A stretch of DNA of 64,000 nucleotides from OLB7 sp966250335. GTDB lineage: Bacteria > Bacteroidota > Ignavibacteria > OLB7. The DNA lies in contig CBINGZ010000005.1 in NCBI GenBank assembly GCA_966250335.1, positions 1 to 64,000 of the forward strand, in the 5' to 3' direction. Shown here piece by piece: positions 25,471 through 33,197 of this stretch (the stretch's first letter is position 1; each line of letters begins with the position of its first letter). The notes beneath the pieces are model-generated. The model did no database searches. It had not been told where the DNA came from and saw only the letters and a program-made list of their open reading frames with translations. The position numbers and the translations under genes were made by a program.

Positions 25471-27414
25471 CTATCGGATCGATTCCGCCACCACGCCGGC
25501 GATTCCTTCGGCGTCGATGCGGGGGAGGAAGTAGTAGCGGGCGCCGAGCGTCTCGGCCAGTCGGACCGCATCCGATCGGGCGCCGTAGTGGCGTTTGGTG
25601 TCGATCACGAGCGTTGCGATTCCTGCTCTGCGATATGCTTCGGCGACCCGTTCGAGTTCCTCCCGCACATGTCTGCGCCGGATCTCCATGATCATTCCCG
25701 CCGCGTTCTGCGCGATCGGCACGTTGGCCCGTCCGTCGGTCAGCAGCACCACCAGCGCCTGTTCCGAACCGCTCCGCCGCGACCGTTCGACAAGGGCGAA
25801 CGCCTTCATCAGCGCCGAGGCGAGAGGGGTCCCCCCTCCGGTCGGCAGGATATCGAGCGACCTCTTGGCGCGTTCCACCGAGCCGGTGGGGGGGAGGAGC
25901 AGATCGGCCTCGGCCCCTCTGAACCCGATCAGCGCCACGTTGTCCCGGTTGACGTAGGCGCGCTGAAGAAGACGGGCCACGGCCCCCTTCGCCTCCCGCA
26001 TCCTGTTGGTCGCCATCGAGCCCGACGAGTCGACGCAGAAGACGAAGAGAGCCCCGGCGCGCCGGGTGAACCTCTTCACCCGCAGATCCTCCTCACGCAC
26101 CACCACCCGCTCCTCCTCTCCGGCGCGACGCCGTTTCTGGTGCGGCGCGGCGGCGCGGAGGGTGGCTCCCACCGCGATTCTTTTCCCTCCGGGGTCGATC
26201 CTGATCGATCTGATATGTCGTCCCCTGTCCCATCGGTTCGACATCCCTCTGCTGCCGGCCCCTTCCGCCGGGCGTGGGAGGAAGAAGCTCCCCAGGTCCT
26301 CCAGCGGGGCGTTGAAGTCGAGCGGATCGAGCATCCGTTCCCCGGCGGCGCCGGATGAGGCGCCGTCGGCGACATCCTCCTCGATCTCCTCCCGTCCCGC
26401 ATCGCTTTCCGATGTTGCGCCCGACGTGTCGTTCTCCTGTCGCTCTCCCATCCCTCTCTCCGGCTGCTCCCGGCGTTCCTTCGGCTCGTTCTCGTTCTCC
26501 GCTTCGGCGTCGCCGTCGGTTTCCGATCCTCCCTGTTGAAGCTCATCCGGAATATTGCTCCCGCGCGGGACGAGGACGGTGGCGACGGCGAACTTCAGAT
26601 CCTCCTCCTCGATCCTTCTGGAACCCCGCAGGGCCGCATGCGCGCGCGCCGCCTTGGCCGCGAAGATGTCGGCGCGGTTCCCGGCCACCCCGAGCTTCGC
26701 CGACGCGTCGATCAGCGCCGTGATCGTCCCCGGATCGATCGGGATAAGGGGGTAGAGAAATCGCGCGCGCGCAACCTGGTCGGCCATCTCCCGCTCCCCC
26801 TGCTCGAAGGCCGCGGCGGCCGCGGCCGGATCGCGATCGAACGCCTCCAGCCGTCGCATCAGCGTCCGGACCGAATCGGGAGAGATACGTCGCTCCCCCG
26901 CGATCAGGAAGCCGACCCTGTCTGCAAACGATATGGAGATATCGCGCTCCGATGGAACTGTGGTGGCAAGCAGGACGAAGCGCGCGTCGTTTCGTCCGCT
27001 CATCCCTTCGCGTTCCTGGAGGGAGGTCTCCGTTTCCAGAGCCTGCGCTATGACGGCGGCGGCCGAGCGATCGAGCAGCGGCAGGTCGTCGACGAAAAGA
27101 AATCCATCGTGTGCCGATGCTATCAGTCCGGCGCGATGGCGCGGTTCGCCGGTCGTCAATGTCTCTTCGAGATCGATCCCTCCGATCAGTCTGTCATCGG
27201 TCACCCCGAGCGGAATCTGGACGAACGGGGCGTCGGGATCGACCCGTTCCCGGACGAACGCGCCGAAGCTCCGCAGCAGCGCCGACTTCCCCGTCCCGCT
27301 CGGTCCCGAGAGGATCAGACCGCGCAGCGTCGGGTCGACGAGGGTGCAGAGGAGGGCGCGTCGCGCGGCGGCATGGCCGATGAACGCCGAAAGCGGGAGG
27401 AAGCGGGGTCCCAT
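25471..27414 (-). CDS. bchD: Magnesium chelatase subunit D
   Basis: A protein of 647 residues. An N-terminal AAA+ domain with a complete P-loop (SGPSGTGKSALL, 36-47) is followed by an acidic/proline-poor linker rich in E, R, Q and S (about 300-365) and a C-terminal von Willebrand A domain from about 455. MIDAS residues are present: DSSGSM, the threonine in GGGTPLAS, and the aspartate in LLTDGRAN. BchD forms a two-tiered ring with BchI and couples ATP hydrolysis by BchI to Mg insertion by BchH. The start lies one base after the bchI stop, so the two are translated as a pair. The intact P-loop is noteworthy, as many D subunits have a degenerate one. Confidence 0.9.
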   Translation of the reverse strand: MGPRFLPLSAFIGHAAARRALLCTLVDPTLRGLILSGPSGTGKSALLRSFGAFVRERVDPDAPFVQIPLGVTDDRLIGGIDLEETLTTGEPRHRAGLIASAHDGFLFVDDLPLLDRSAAAVIAQALETETSLQEREGMSGRNDARFVLLATTVPSERDISISFADRVGFLIAGERRISPDSVRTLMRRLEAFDRDPAAAAAAFEQGEREMADQVARARFLYPLIPIDPGTITALIDASAKLGVAGNRADIFAAKAARAHAALRGSRRIEEEDLKFAVATVLVPRGSNIPDELQQGGSETDGDAEAENENEPKERREQPERGMGERQENDTSGATSESDAGREEIEEDVADGASSGAAGERMLDPLDFNAPLEDLGSFFLPRPAEGAGSRGMSNRWDRGRHIRSIRIDPGGKRIAVGATLRAAAPHQKRRRAGEEERVVVREEDLRVKRFTRRAGALFVFCVDSSGSMATNRMREAKGAVARLLQRAYVNRDNVALIGFRGAEADLLLPPTGSVERAKRSLDILPTGGGTPLASALMKAFALVERSRRSGSEQALVVLLTDGRANVPIAQNAAGMIMEIRRRHVREELERVAEAYRRAGIATLVIDTKRHYGARSDAVRLAETLGARYYFLPRIDAEGIAGVVAESIR

Positions 27415-27415
27415 C

Positions 27416-28453
27416 TCAATCCCCCATGATCCGGCGCAGCGCCTCCTCGATCCGTCGTCCCGGATCGGCCGTGGAGAGCGGGTCCTTCCGCAGACGATGG
27501 CGGAGCGCCAGCGGAGCGACCGTCCGGATATCGTCGGGGGTCACATCGGACCGTCCATCCAGCGCTGCATGTGCTCTGGCCGCTCTCGCCGTCACCAGTT
27601 CCCCCCGATGTCCGTCGATGCCGAGTTCGGCGGAGAGGGAGGCGATGGCCGTCAGGCTCTCGTCGTGAAGCCGTACCTCCGCGATCGACGCGCGCGCGGT
27701 CGCGATCCGATTCCGTAACCTCTCGGTCTCCGGTTCCCACGTACGTATGAACGCCAGCGGGTTGTCGTCGAAGGCGATCCGGCGGCGGACGATCTCCACT
27801 CTCAGATCGAGATCGTATTCCGTCTCGATCGACGCATGGAGCCCGAATCTGTCGAGAAGCTGCGGCCGCAGTTCCCCCTCTTCCGGGTTGCCGCTGCCGA
27901 CCAGCGAGAAGCGCGCGGGATGCTGGAGGGAGATTCCCTCGCGTTCGACCAGATTGACGCCGCTCGCCGCCACATCGAGCAGCAGATCGACCAGATGGTC
28001 GTCCAGGAGGTTCACCTCGTCGATATAGAGGAACCCGCGGTTGGCGCGCGCCAGGAGTCCCGGCTCGAACCGTTTGCGGCCGTGCGCCAGAGCATGTTCG
28101 ATATCGAGCGTGCCGGTCACCCGGTCCTCGGTGGCCCCCAGCGGGAGATCGACGACCGGGACCTCGATCATGACCCCGGGAGGGGTTCCGCCGAGGGAGG
28201 CGCATCGCTCGCAGAGGGCCGCGGGGGCGGCCGGGGAGCAGTGGAAGGGGCAGTCGGGGACGACCTCGATTCTCGGCATCACCCCGGCCAGCGCCCGCAC
28301 GGAGGTCGACTTGCCGGTGCCGCGGTGCCCCATGATCATGACCCCGCCGATCGCCGGATCGACGGCCGCCAGGATCAGCGCCCGCTTCATCCCTTCCTGC
28401 CCGACGATCGCCGTGAACGGATAGATCGGAACCGCTGTGGAAAGCTCGCTCAT
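27416..28453 (-). CDS. bchI: Magnesium chelatase ATPase subunit I
   Basis: A 345-residue AAA+ ATPase. Walker A is GHRGTGKST (42-50), Walker B is FLYIDEVNLL (141-150), and the sensor/arginine region GSGNPEEGELRPQLLDRFGL is typical of BchI/ChlI. A cysteine cluster (CPFHC and CERC around 68-84) occurs in the insertion between beta strands, as in many BchI proteins. It hydrolyses ATP to drive the chelatase. BchI-type ATPases can also serve cobaltochelatases, but the presence of a BchH-type large subunit nearby supports magnesium. The gene heads a two-gene operon with bchD. Confidence 0.92.
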   Translation of the reverse strand: MSELSTAVPIYPFTAIVGQEGMKRALILAAVDPAIGGVMIMGHRGTGKSTSVRALAGVMPRIEVVPDCPFHCSPAAPAALCERCASLGGTPPGVMIEVPVVDLPLGATEDRVTGTLDIEHALAHGRKRFEPGLLARANRGFLYIDEVNLLDDHLVDLLLDVAASGVNLVEREGISLQHPARFSLVGSGNPEEGELRPQLLDRFGLHASIETEYDLDLRVEIVRRRIAFDDNPLAFIRTWEPETERLRNRIATARASIAEVRLHDESLTAIASLSAELGIDGHRGELVTARAARAHAALDGRSDVTPDDIRTVAPLALRHRLRKDPLSTADPGRRIEEALRRIMGD

Positions 28454-28545
28454 GTCTGAAGGTTGATGAATATTCTTCCGCCCCGCCGACCGGGCGTGCG
28501 GGACGATCCCGTCAAATTAGGAAATGTGTCACCCCGATACGGGGG
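28454..28545. promoter_or_regulatory. Divergent promoter region of bchID
   Basis: A short region between bchI (leftward) and the thioesterase (rightward), with an AT-rich block gatgaatattcttcc near bchI that could hold its promoter. No TGT-N12-ACA (PpsR-type) site was found. Confidence 0.3.
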
Positions 28546-29007
28546 ATGATCCACAACAATCTGTTCGGGCAACAATTCGTATGTTCGGCGTCCGTGCGAC
28601 CGATACCTCCAGATCATGAATTCACGATGCGACTGCGGGTTACCCCGGAGATGACCGCGCGTTTCTTCGGGGGAGGCATCCATCCGGTCTACGCGACGTT
28701 CGCTCTGGTGGAGCATGCGGAGTACGCATCCCGCCAGGCGATCCTTCCCTTCCTTGAACCTGAGGAGGATGCGGTCGGGGCCTCGGTCGCGATCGAACAT
28801 ACGCGGCCGACGCCGATCGGCGCCGTGGTGACCGTCACCGCCCGTGTCGTGCTGGTCGACGGACGGACGATCGTCTGCGCGATCTCCGCCTCGGGACCTG
28901 AGGGGGAGATCGCGACCGGAAGCCAGACGCAGCGGGTCGTCTCCAAGGAGCGGCTCAGGACGAGGATCGCCGAGCTGTACGAAAGATCGGGTAACGAGGC
29001 GTTATGA
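28546..29007 (+). CDS. Hotdog-fold thioesterase (FlK-like)
   Basis: Up to 153 residues in the fluoroacetyl-CoA-thioesterase-like hotdog family. Recognisable features are VTPEMTARFFGGG, HPVYATFALVEHAEYASRQAI (hotdog helix), GASVAIEHTRPTPIG and VTVTARVVLVDGRTI. It probably hydrolyses an acyl-CoA; the substrate is unknown. The start is uncertain: ATG 28546, GTG 28594 or ATG 28627. The GTG at 28594 keeps the family N-terminal strand. Confidence 0.75.
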   Translation: MIHNNLFGQQFVCSASVRPIPPDHEFTMRLRVTPEMTARFFGGGIHPVYATFALVEHAEYASRQAILPFLEPEEDAVGASVAIEHTRPTPIGAVVTVTARVVLVDGRTIVCAISASGPEGEIATGSQTQRVVSKERLRTRIAELYERSGNEAL

Positions 29008-29044
29008 GAGGCCGTACGGCGATCCGGAACTATCAACCGACAGC

Positions 29045-29332
29045 GTGGACACACTGAAGATATTTCTGCTCCTCATCGTGGTGCTGATTCCGATCGTCGG
29101 ATTCATCATGACCATCAATCATGCCCGCGCCGGCCTTACGGCACGCGATCAGCGCTGGAGGAAGAGCCACGGCGTCCTCTTCTGGGTCGTTCTGCCGGGG
29201 TTCCTGGGTGCCTTGATCGTCTTCGGGATGATCGGTATCCTTCCCCGGATCTTCAGCCTGGTCGGAACCATCCTTCTTGCGGTGTCGACATCCCTCAGCC
29301 TGATGATCCAGAAGAAGCGGGATTCACTCTGA
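29045..29332 (+). CDS. Small two-helix membrane protein
   Basis: A 95-residue protein from a GTG at 29045 with two hydrophobic helices (LKIFLLLIVVLIPIVGFIM and FWVVLPGFLGALIVFGMIG plus a third hydrophobic stretch LVGTILLAVSTSLSLMI), separated by a basic loop (ARDQRWRKSHG). No family was recognised. It follows the thioesterase by 38 bases and may be co-transcribed. Confidence 0.55.
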   Translation: MDTLKIFLLLIVVLIPIVGFIMTINHARAGLTARDQRWRKSHGVLFWVVLPGFLGALIVFGMIGILPRIFSLVGTILLAVSTSLSLMIQKKRDSL

Positions 29333-29470
29333 CCCGGGCCCGGTCGACGTATCGTCTAACGATTTGATCGGAATTGTGCTCCCGTTCGCGAGCTTCCGCT
29401 ATATTTGCCTTCCTATGCCCGAACGGGTGGGGGAATCTCTCCCGATCCATGTATTGCACACAACACGATC

Positions 29471-29779
29471 ATGTACAAGCTCATAGCGTTGTTCACGCAG
29501 CCTGAAAACGTCGAGGAGTTCGACGCGCATTACAACGAGGTCCACGCTCCGCTCATGAGGAAGGTGCCGGGGCTGAACAAGCTGACGGTGGGACGCAGGC
29601 TCCGTTCCTTCGGCGCCGATTCCCCCTACTATCTGGTGGCCGAGATGGAGTTCACCGATCGCGATGCGTTCAAGGCGGCGATGGGGTCGGAGGAGAACAA
29701 GGCGGCCGGGAAGGATCTGATGAGCTTCGCCGGAGGGCTTGTGACGATGATCCACGGCGAGTTCGACGACGCGGCATAA
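29471..29779 (+). CDS. EthD-domain protein
   Basis: A 102-residue ferredoxin-like fold protein starting at MYKLIALFTQPEN. The family pattern (FDAHYNEVHAPLMRKVPGL, followed by a beta strand and EMEFTDRDAFKAAMGSEE) fits EthD, a dimeric alpha-beta-barrel family first tied to ethyl tert-butyl ether degradation and otherwise of broad or unknown role. The ATG at 29471 aligns with the first strand. Cytoplasmic. Confidence 0.8.
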   Translation: MYKLIALFTQPENVEEFDAHYNEVHAPLMRKVPGLNKLTVGRRLRSFGADSPYYLVAEMEFTDRDAFKAAMGSEENKAAGKDLMSFAGGLVTMIHGEFDDAA

Positions 29780-29824
29780 GGATCTCTTTGCGATGGATCG
29801 CGACTGAAGCGACGGCTGTTCCGC

Positions 29825-30364
29825 TCAACGCTCCGGTCGCGTACGTCGCACAAGCTCCCAGGCGGCGATGCCGAACGCGACGGCCACGTTGAGGGAGTGC
29901 TTCACGCCGAACATCGGGATCTCCAGCGCTCCGTCGCACCGCGCCAGTGTCCGCTCGCCGACTCCCGCGATCTCATTGCCGGCGACGAAGGCGACGGGAG
30001 CATCGATCGTTCCAAGCCTGTCGATCTCCACGCTCCGATCGGTGATCTCCAGCGCATAGACGAGATACCCTTCCTCCTGGAGCGCGGCAACCGCCTCGAC
30101 CGGGTCGGGGATCGCCAGCCAGGGAACCGATTCGGTCGCGCCGAGCGCCGTCTTCGAGATCTCCTTGCGTGGGGGAGTCGGGGTATATCCTGTAAGGATC
30201 AGTTTGCTCAGCAGCATGGCGTCGGCCGTGCGGAAGCAGGATCCGACGTTGTAGAGGGAGCGGACATCCTCCAGCACGGCCGCCACCGGGTGGCGTCGGG
30301 AGGCGTGCGCCTCCTCGACCGTGAGACGGTGCGTGAGGATCTCCTCGTGAATCAGTTTTCGCAT
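29825..30364 (-). CDS. SpoU/TrmH-family RNA 2'-O-methyltransferase
   Basis: A 179-residue SPOUT methyltransferase. Motif 1 is NVGSCFRTADA, motif 2 is VAFVAGNEIAGV, and motif 3 is IPMFGVKHSLNVAVAFGIAAWE, which form the trefoil-knot SAM site. It methylates a ribose 2'-OH in tRNA or rRNA; the exact target cannot be read from this sequence. It is shorter than TrmH with an N-terminal extension and starts 77 bases from the divergent acyltransferase. Confidence 0.88.
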   Translation of the reverse strand: MRKLIHEEILTHRLTVEEAHASRRHPVAAVLEDVRSLYNVGSCFRTADAMLLSKLILTGYTPTPPRKEISKTALGATESVPWLAIPDPVEAVAALQEEGYLVYALEITDRSVEIDRLGTIDAPVAFVAGNEIAGVGERTLARCDGALEIPMFGVKHSLNVAVAFGIAAWELVRRTRPER

Positions 30365-30441
30365 GCAGTGAAATGAATGCCGGGAAGGATCGATCCGAAG
30401 AAGAGGAGGAAGATCGGTATTCCAACGTACGACAATTCTTT

Positions 30442-31257
30442 ATGGCCTCATACATCGATATTCCCCGGAGCACGGCCCGTGGCGTGCTGCGGCTGATCTT
30501 CGTGATCATCTTCGGCGTTATTGCGCTCCCGATCTTCTGTCTGCTGGTGGTTCTCGCCAGTCTGTTCGGCAGAGCGGCCCGCTACAGGACGATCATGGTG
30601 CTCAGCACCGGCTGGTGCTGTACCATGGCGTTTCTCATCGGAATCAGGCTGAAGGTGGAAGGAAAGCGGGACCCGAAGGCGCGTCTCTTCGTGGGGAACC
30701 ATGTCAGCTATCTGGACATCGTGACGGCGGGGGCGGCGATCGGCGGCGTGTTCGTGTCGCGTCACGATATCCGTGACTGGCCCGGCATCGGCCTCTTCGC
30801 CCGTCTGGCCGGCACCATCTTCCTCGATCGCAGTTCGCTCCGTTCGGCCATCGAGTCCTCCCGCCGCATGATCGATCACGCGCGCGAGGGGACGCGGATC
30901 ACCCTCTTCCCGGAAGGGACGACGTCGGAAGGGGAGAAGGTGGCGCAGTTCAAGCCGTTCCTCTTCGGAGCGGTGGGGGGAAGCGACATCTACGTGCAGC
31001 CGTTCACGATCCTCTACACCAGGATCGGCGACCGGCTCCTCAGCCGGTCGACACGCGATCTGGTCTACTGGTACCATCCCGACAGCCCCTTCGTCGCCCA
31101 CGCCTGGGGCGTCCTGACGCTCCCGAGCATAACCGCGGTCCTCACGTTCCACGAGACGGTCTCCCCGCCGGAATCGACCGACAAGGTCGTGCTGCGTCAA
31201 TACGCCGAGCTGGTGAGAGACCGGGTGGCAATAGGGGTGGGGGAATTGCCGGAGTGA
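30442..31257 (+). CDS. 1-acyl-sn-glycerol-3-phosphate acyltransferase (PlsC-like)
   Basis: A protein of 271 residues. N-terminal hydrophobic segments (LIFVIIFGVIALPIFCLLVVLASLF) anchor it in the inner membrane. Acyltransferase motif I is NHVSYLD (H-x4-D) and motif III is FPEGTTSEG, with IFLDRSS between. It makes phosphatidic acid from lysophosphatidic acid and acyl-ACP/CoA. ATG 30442 was chosen because an earlier ATG at 30373 would lie nine bases from the divergent gene's start. Confidence 0.85.
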   Translation: MASYIDIPRSTARGVLRLIFVIIFGVIALPIFCLLVVLASLFGRAARYRTIMVLSTGWCCTMAFLIGIRLKVEGKRDPKARLFVGNHVSYLDIVTAGAAIGGVFVSRHDIRDWPGIGLFARLAGTIFLDRSSLRSAIESSRRMIDHAREGTRITLFPEGTTSEGEKVAQFKPFLFGAVGGSDIYVQPFTILYTRIGDRLLSRSTRDLVYWYHPDSPFVAHAWGVLTLPSITAVLTFHETVSPPESTDKVVLRQYAELVRDRVAIGVGELPE

Positions 31258-31492
31258 GGTTCCGGCCTCCGCGTCGGCCCTGCCGCGCATCGTTTCCCGG
31301 CCCTGACCGGCTTCCGAAGGGAATGCCTGCTCGGCCAGCTTGTTGTACGTCCCTTTCTGCTCTGTCTGTTACCATCCGTCATCTTACCCTTCTCAATAAG
31401 AGAGGCCTTGCAACGTGTTTACGTATAGGTTAACTTGGCGTCCCAGATAATGCCGGTTACACTCTTACATAGGGGGCGCAAAATACGCTGTA
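31258..31492. other. Intergenic, composition shift into AT-richer island
   Basis: No gene seen. Base composition falls sharply from about 31380, marking the left edge of the toxin-antitoxin island. No tRNA or direct repeat was recognised at the border. Confidence 0.4.
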
Positions 31493-31870
31493 GTGGTTTG
31501 GGGCACTGCGGATGATTCCCCATATGGGGAGTTCTTGCGTGGATTGCACAGGCATGGTGATAAGGGAGCTGTCAAGATTGTGCTTGCAGTAAAAAGGCTT
31601 GCGGATGCCGGACCTCCCAAACAGGAGGAAAAGGGGCATGAGTTGCGTGGGACTGAATGCAAAAAACTTTATGAACTAAAGCCTGGAGATTATCGCGTCA
31701 TATGGTTCTATGGGAAGGAAAAGACACATGAACAGACCAAAGAAAAGGAAAGGACAATTGTGGTAACTCATATCTTCCCCAAGAAAGGGGCAAGATATTC
31801 GCGCGAATGTGCTCAGGGATCATCAATCATGGCTGAATACTGGAAGGAGGTTCAAAATGTCCGAACATAG
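31493..31870 (+). CDS. higB: HigB/RelE-superfamily toxin
   Basis: About 125 residues from a GTG. The body resembles phage-derived Gp49-like/HigB toxins: PYGEFLRGL, VLAVKRLAD, HELRGTECKKLYELKPGDYRVIWFYGKEK, then VVTHIFPKKG and a terminal YWKEV helix. HigB toxins cleave mRNA on the ribosome. In-frame sequence upstream of the GTG (GAKYAVV) is also protein-like, so the true start could be a little earlier with a non-standard codon. It overlaps the antitoxin gene by 14 bases, the usual coupled arrangement for the toxin-first higBA order. Confidence 0.8.
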   Translation: MVWGTADDSPYGEFLRGLHRHGDKGAVKIVLAVKRLADAGPPKQEEKGHELRGTECKKLYELKPGDYRVIWFYGKEKTHEQTKEKERTIVVTHIFPKKGARYSRECAQGSSIMAEYWKEVQNVRT

Positions 31871-32324
31871 CACTGAATCTGTGGTGAAGCAGAGCTTGTC
31901 TTCCTTATTAGAAGAGATTGAAAATTCAATCGAGTTCGAGATTGAAGAAGTGAAATACGATATCTCGGATCTGATCTTTCAAATCATGGAAGATAAAGGC
32001 ATTAGCCGTGCCCAACTAGCGGAATCGATGCATAGGAGCCGGCCTTTTATCACGAAACTACTAAGTGGTACCAATAATTTTGAGGTATCTACGCTGGTCC
32101 ATATTGCCCGGGCTCTCAAATGCAAGATTAATATCAAGAATCTTTTTTTGTCTGATAATGCGACTGTTGAAAGCGGTGTTAATCCGTGGATTATAATGAA
32201 TCATGGTCTGGGTAGATCCAACTTGCGCTTAGCTTACTCGCAGCGTAAGAATATCACCTGTAGTAACGAGTTGGGGAGCGATGGAGCCCTTATCGAGTGG
32301 GAAGAAGACTTACGAGCAGCGTAA
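31857..32324 (+). CDS. higA: HigA/XRE-family antitoxin
   Basis: A 155-residue protein from an ATG with GGAGG upstream. The helix-turn-helix (QIMEDKGISRAQLAESMHRSRPFITKLLSG, then FEVSTLVHIARALKCKI) binds operator DNA and represses the operon. A tail of about 45 residues after the HTH is longer than in plain HigA. In toxin-antitoxin-chaperone systems such a tail carries the chaperone-addiction region that SecB-like partners bind. That role here is inferred. Confidence 0.82.
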   Translation: MSEHSTESVVKQSLSSLLEEIENSIEFEIEEVKYDISDLIFQIMEDKGISRAQLAESMHRSRPFITKLLSGTNNFEVSTLVHIARALKCKINIKNLFLSDNATVESGVNPWIIMNHGLGRSNLRLAYSQRKNITCSNELGSDGALIEWEEDLRAA

Positions 32325-32338
32325 CAAACTACAAGACA

Positions 32339-32875
32339 ATGAAGCCAAAAAAGTTTCAGCCTAGAGCGATGCTTCCAGCGAGCTTACTCTTGGAGAGCTA
32401 TTTCGTTGAGGAGTTCAGCTTCTCACCCAATGAAGCGGCTCTAACCTCTGGGGATGTTCTTTCTGATCCATTGCCTCAAGATATCGAGGTCGGGCTTGAA
32501 CTATGGAATCATCCTCACGAAGCTCGCAAAATCGCTTGTCGGGTCTTTATTACTACTTCCGACAGTTCGAAGAACAGTATTGCTTATACCATCGATATAA
32601 CGCTAATGGGAATTTTTAGGGTAGCTGAGAACTATCCAGATGAGCGCATCCGGCCTATGGTTAGGTATAACGCTCCGGCATTACTCTACTCGGCCGCTCG
32701 TGAATATATAGCACTGACAACAGGAAGAGGAGTAGCGGGACCATTGACACTCCCTACAATCTCTTTTATTGAAAGTAAGAGAACAGAGCCCTCACAGACG
32801 GAGTTAGAGGGCCAAAGTAAGATTCCAGAAGAAACACCAAAGAAGGTGTCAACGCGCAAAAAGAAGGCCCCATAA
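32339..32875 (+). CDS. SecB-like chaperone of a TAC module
   Basis: A 178-residue protein that begins MKPKKFQPRAML, 14 bases after higA. SecB features: YFVEEFSFSPNE, the beta strands VGLELWN and AYTIDITLMGIFRVAE, NAPALLYSAAREYIALTTGRG and GPLTLPTISF. The terminal 25 residues are lysine- and glutamate-rich. In M. tuberculosis Rv1955-1956-1957 and related systems a SecB-like chaperone stabilises HigA until it folds. The three-gene order and spacing here match that model. Confidence 0.8.
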   Translation: MKPKKFQPRAMLPASLLLESYFVEEFSFSPNEAALTSGDVLSDPLPQDIEVGLELWNHPHEARKIACRVFITTSDSSKNSIAYTIDITLMGIFRVAENYPDERIRPMVRYNAPALLYSAAREYIALTTGRGVAGPLTLPTISFIESKRTEPSQTELEGQSKIPEETPKKVSTRKKKAP

Positions 32876-32887
32876 GAGGGCCTTCTT
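32861..32887 (+). terminator. Terminator hairpin of the TAC operon
   Basis: A perfect 10-bp stem (aagaaggccc and gggccttctt) with a 7-base loop overlaps the 3' end and stop of the secB-like gene. It is followed by gtt only, so the T-tract is weak; the A-rich 5' arm could serve in both directions. Confidence 0.6.
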
Positions 32888-33197
32888 GTTAGGTATGTAC
32901 CTCACGATATAATTGCCATCGCGTATCGTATTGTGGGGTCAATACCTAGGAAAACGGACCTGAGCCACTAGAGACGATTTGCCCCTTTGAGGCTTGGACA
33001 AACGGGGAGGTCACTGTTACAAGTGGCGCCCTCATTCGGAGAATGAGAAATGTTAGGGATTTTGTATCTCGACACGATTGGGATTGAATGCTGCGAGAAT
33101 TGTCCGTGCCTCACGATCGTTTCTTCACCCCATCCGCGCGAACAACATAGATCACATACAATCACGCCTCACCCGACCTTGCAGGCAGACTTCTCGC
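32888..33197. other. Intergenic, no gene recognised
   Basis: About 310 AT-richer bases end the island. A short inverted pair ctcatt-cggag-aatgag occurs near 33030. No promoter, RNA gene or open frame with coding character was seen. Confidence 0.4.
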
